A stretch of 64,000 bases of DNA. Origin: Micrasema longulum (Eukaryota > Arthropoda > Insecta > Trichoptera > Brachycentridae). How positions within the stretch are numbered: the first letter of the stretch is position 1; each line of letters opens with the position of its first letter. The translations under genes were made by a program, and so were the position numbers. Below, piece by piece: positions 62,346 to 64,000 of the stretch. The stretch is taken from contig JAGVSM010003574.1 of the NCBI GenBank assembly GCA_022494885.1, forward strand, positions 42,504 through 106,503, in the 5' to 3' direction. Below the pieces are notes generated by a model. It did no database searches and was not told where the DNA came from. It saw only the letters and a list, made by a program, of their open reading frames with translations.

Positions 62346-62800
62346 CTGTTGGGAGAGTCGTTCGCTGATTGGGTAATCAATTAAGAAATCAACGTCTGAA
62401 GCGAGTGGCGACAGACTTAAATCTCGTGTCGTGTATTTTATGTTTCTTTCTCGCACTGGCCACCGAAGGCGACAACTGACCTTGAAAGCGCGATTTTTCT
62501 TATCTCTTCTATTGCGCCAAACATTTAACCGATTCAAAAATGAATTTTGATTTTCTTGCTTATTTCAAGTTGTATTTTTGGGTGTTTTTTACTTTTTTAA
62601 GGCGTTTTTTGTTTTGTTATTAAAATAATAAAGTGCTGTCAAATATTGGGACGTACGTGGAGTGCATTTCGTGCCGTTTTATTGATATTCTGGTGAACAC
62701 AAGCTGATTGGAGGAGAACCAGCTGTTCACAAAAACACGGCCAACTTGTTTCGACGCTTTGGCGCTAGATGGCGGTAATGTCAACAGCTGATTAATCAAA
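62345..62800. promoter_or_regulatory. Promoter-like unique region with a CTCF-like site
   Basis: Unique sequence rich in CpG for this locus. GGCGCTAGATGGCGG at 62761-62775 matches the CTCF core CCRCTAGRTGGCGS at all but the first position. CAGCTG E-boxes are found at 62344, 62730 and 62784. Confidence 0.4.
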
Positions 62801-63115
62801 ACATGACCATCCTACAAGTCTACGTATTAATTTGTGCAATCGGATATAAAATGAACTAACTATTTTACATCAAAAATTGGTATTGAAATCTACAGCAGCG
62901 ACGTTTTTACATGCACAAATAATCGTGTGCAATTATATTATTTTGTCCGGGTAAAATCACACTTCCAATTATTTTTCTTAACTTTTAAGCAACTCGTATT
63001 ATAATTTATAAACCATAATTTATTTCCTTTGTGTCAGCGTTTTTTTTAGATACCTCAATAATAATTAAACGTACCTAATGTATTATTTATAATATACAAT
63101 AAATGTTTTTTAGTG
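62800..63115. other. AT-rich sequence, nothing recognised
   Basis: No supported feature. Confidence 0.35.
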
Positions 63116-63119
63116 TATT

Positions 63120-63420
63120 GTTCGTGATTTTTAATTTTATTTATTTATTTTACTAAGAAAACAAACAAATATGTAGGTTACAATACACATAGAGCGAGAA
63201 AAAAAAACTTTACAGGATTATAGTAATAAAGCCTGCTATTAAATTAGATGTAGGTATTCACAAATTGAACCATAATATAAAGCAATGATTTTAATGATAC
63301 GAAAAATTAAATAATAATAAATTAAAACAGTTTGTAGTCTTGATAATAAATGAAAAGAAAAAAAATACCGACAAAACAATTAGCAGGAAGGTAATTGGAA
63401 AGAAAATGTGACAAGAAGTG
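63120..63420 (-). repeat. LINE 3' tail, minus strand
   Basis: TTTTATTTATTTATTTTAC start, like 7945 and 51165. No coding part. Confidence 0.4.
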
Positions 63421-63929
63421 GTAGAGGATGAATAAATTATCAATCATTTATAAGACACCTAGAACAAAGTGGTACATAAATATAACACCAGAATTGAGAT
63501 ACCTCTACATTTATTTTCTACTATTTCGTATTCATAATAAGCCTCATGTCACAAGAGTACCTAGGTATGGTAATAACGTATACCTACTGGTAGATCAGTC
63601 TGCCACTCAGCTTTTTCAAAAGCAATAGGTTTATTTACTTTTTTAAATAAACATATTTTCCTAGGTTTGCGAGATGTAAATCAACATAAATTAAGTGTCC
63701 CATAGATTGGTAGGTAGTGCAAATGTACAATTGCATTTTACTAACGCATGTAATGAAAATATCGATCACTAGTCGTAAAAACGAACAAAAGAAAATAAAA
63801 CGTCTGTACTTTGTTATTCTGAATCAAGTTTATTAGTTCTTTTCTATTTTAACTTGATTAATAAATAAATATATGTAATACGTTTTCACATATTATTTAA
63901 TAATTTTCTACTTTACTTTTGTTTTCACG

Positions 63930-64000
63930 ACTTGTGTCTTCTTCTTCTTCTTCTTCTTCAGTTTTCTGTCCTGCACTGCTTGATATAGGCCTCTTCCATA
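63930..64000 (-). pseudogene. RTE-like retrotransposon 3' end with (GAA)n tail, cut by the window edge
   Basis: (TTC)n at about 63938-63958 follows the reverse of a frame reading WKRPISSSAGQK / EAYIKQCRTEN-like, the last codons of RTE proteins with a microsatellite tail. The rest is outside the window. Confidence 0.5.

Noticed and set aside
1..64000. A bacterial or viral operon-type system
   Set aside because: Gene structure, introns and repeat types are all those of an insect nuclear genome; no operon or viral structural gene is visible.

Overview
This is an animal nuclear locus, almost certainly from an insect. The evidence is three ZAD-type C2H2 zinc-finger genes (the ZAD domain is an arthropod family), spliced genes with GT-AG introns, and dense non-LTR retrotransposon, MITE and tRNA-derived SINE debris. 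The insect order cannot be settled from the sequence alone.

Genes, left to right. (1) A single-exon ZAD zinc-finger gene on the minus strand at 1995-3482. (2) A second, paralogous one on the minus strand at 9806-11257. (3) A third on the plus strand at 12171-13595, head to head with the second; its last finger is cut short. All three have one N-terminal ZAD, an acidic then basic linker with possible SUMO sites, and an array of 11 fingers in the same order, so they look like local duplicates. (4) IFT52, the intraflagellar transport (cilium) protein. I rebuilt all eight coding exons on the minus strand from 26574 down to 15551; every splice phase matches and the product is 450 residues. An RFX-type X-box lies 118 bases upstream of its ATG, as expected for a ciliary gene. 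(5) The first two coding exons of par-6 (cell polarity, PB1 domain) on the plus strand at 29682-29741 and 32032-32257. The CRIB/PDZ exons were not found before the window ends. (6) A possible promoter and 5' exon of an unidentified minus-strand gene near 62.1-62.8 kb.

The rest, most of the window, is transposon debris. It includes 5'-truncated CR1/Jockey-like and RTE-like LINE fragments (one nearly continuous reverse transcriptase at 54.06-56.3 kb with three frameshifts), hAT and Penelope-like traces, tRNA-headed SINEs, and several non-autonomous DNA elements whose ends can be read directly. These are a TA-flanked 425-bp MITE family, three copies of a 243-bp TWA-flanked hairpin element, a 647-bp TTAA-flanked element, pogo-like MITEs, a 1.66-kb element with GGGTATACTGGC ends, and a 2.5-kb element with about 400-bp inverted arms. 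From 31 to 45 kb these are nested in each other, in places three deep, and the insertion order can be read.

I do not see a convincing new cellular system such as a gene cluster or defence locus. The points most worth checking are the X-box at IFT52, the hammerhead-ribozyme-like motifs, the matched 243-bp hairpin elements with an empty site inside the window, the transposons ending close to splice acceptors, and the ZAD triplet with conserved SUMO motifs and very short predicted 3' UTRs.
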